A stretch of DNA of 64,000 bases from Achatina immaculata (Eukaryota; Mollusca; Gastropoda; Stylommatophora; Achatinidae). Of the stretch, positions 63,735-64,000 are shown one piece after another (the stretch's first letter is position 1; each line of letters begins with the position of its first letter). Below the pieces are notes generated by a model. The model ran no database searches, had not been told where the DNA came from, and worked only from the letters and a program-made list of their open reading frames with translations. The DNA lies in assembly GCA_009760885.1 (NCBI GenBank), contig CM019719.1, positions 32,950,584 to 33,014,583 on the forward strand, read 5' to 3'. Position numbers and translations under genes: made by a program.

Positions 63735-64000
63735 TGGGTGGCGACGCTGTCCGATTAACCAATCAGTGACCCACAGCCGATATGCCAGCGTGAGGGTTAG
63801 CGAACCATAGCTGACCAAGACCCTGTCCCACCTCTCCGTGGTACCCCAGTAACAGGACTTTCCTGGTTAATGGGGCAGGGATCGCCATAGTCCCCGTGGT
63901 GGCGGAGTCTGCCAAAGAAGCATTGCACGCCTCCTGCTTTTTAGTTGTACTCTGGGACTGAAAAAATAGCTGCCATAACCCGCACCCACGCCGATACGAT
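63735..64000 (-). repeat. Repeat X, best-preserved copy (runs off window end)
   Basis: On the - strand: ATCGTATCGGCGTGGGTGCG, GCAGCTATTTTTTCAGTCCC, AGGCGTGCAATGCTTCTTTG, GCAGACTCCGCCACCACGGG, TTAACCAGGAAAGTCCTGTT, ACTGGGGTACCACGGAGAGG and CTTGGTCAGCTATGGTTCGC. It lacks the 69-bp amplification seen at 5545-6590 and so shows the ancestral layout. No target duplication can be checked because the left end leaves the window. Confidence 0.75.

Overview
This is a eukaryotic nuclear window, AT-rich and dominated by transposable elements and minisatellites, with two split host genes at its left end. Two things suggest an invertebrate metazoan, probably a mollusc such as a marine gastropod: the repeat mix (RTE-like and I/Nimb-like LINEs, mariner and other Tc1/mariner elements, three tRNA-derived SINE families, very many minisatellites) and the intron-rich, metazoan-type proteins. 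The phylum is inferred from style and not proven.

Host genes. On the + strand, 1691-6773 holds the last three coding exons of PCYT2 (ethanolamine-phosphate cytidylyltransferase); the rest lies left of the window. On the - strand, 23561-12095 holds five exons that join in frame into a complete 197-residue COQ7 (mitochondrial demethoxyubiquinone hydroxylase) with all six di-iron ligands. The two genes are convergent, about 5.3 kb apart, and link phosphatidylethanolamine synthesis and ubiquinone synthesis only by position. Their introns are full of insertions. I found no convincing third protein gene; two signal-peptide-like ORFs (45355-45453 and 55596-55943) are weak candidates.

Layout. 1-6.8 kb: PCYT2 end, a SINE, a mariner carrying a SINE, and a 69-bp array. 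6.8-12 kb: short minisatellites, Tc1/mariner and LINE remnants. 12-23.6 kb: COQ7, with two Tc1/mariner elements in its last intron and a thick LINE cluster in its second. 23.6-37 kb: a nested LINE graveyard in which target-site duplications reveal insertion order. 37-42 kb: minisatellites cut by a SINE and a LINE. 42.5-49.6 kb: LINE ends, a dispersed repeat (X), a retroposed U2-snRNA-like sequence, and a 22-bp minisatellite cut by a LINE. 49.6-64 kb: microsatellites, SINEs (one with about 23 internal tandem units), a 27-bp array, a Tc1/mariner deletion derivative, a 36-bp array and a second clear X copy.

Most notable. (1) One SINE family shares its 3' tail with the 3' end of an R2-like LINE in the same window, the signature of a SINE/LINE partnership. 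(2) A U2-like snRNA copy has a poly(A) tail and an 8-bp target duplication. (3) Several large tandem arrays grew from inside dispersed elements. (4) A candidate 5' noncoding exon or promoter for COQ7 lies about 11 kb upstream in one of the few transposon-free patches. No wholly new gene system can be demonstrated from sequence alone.

Letter names for repeat families (A-H, K, X, SINE-1 to SINE-3) are mine and apply to this window only.
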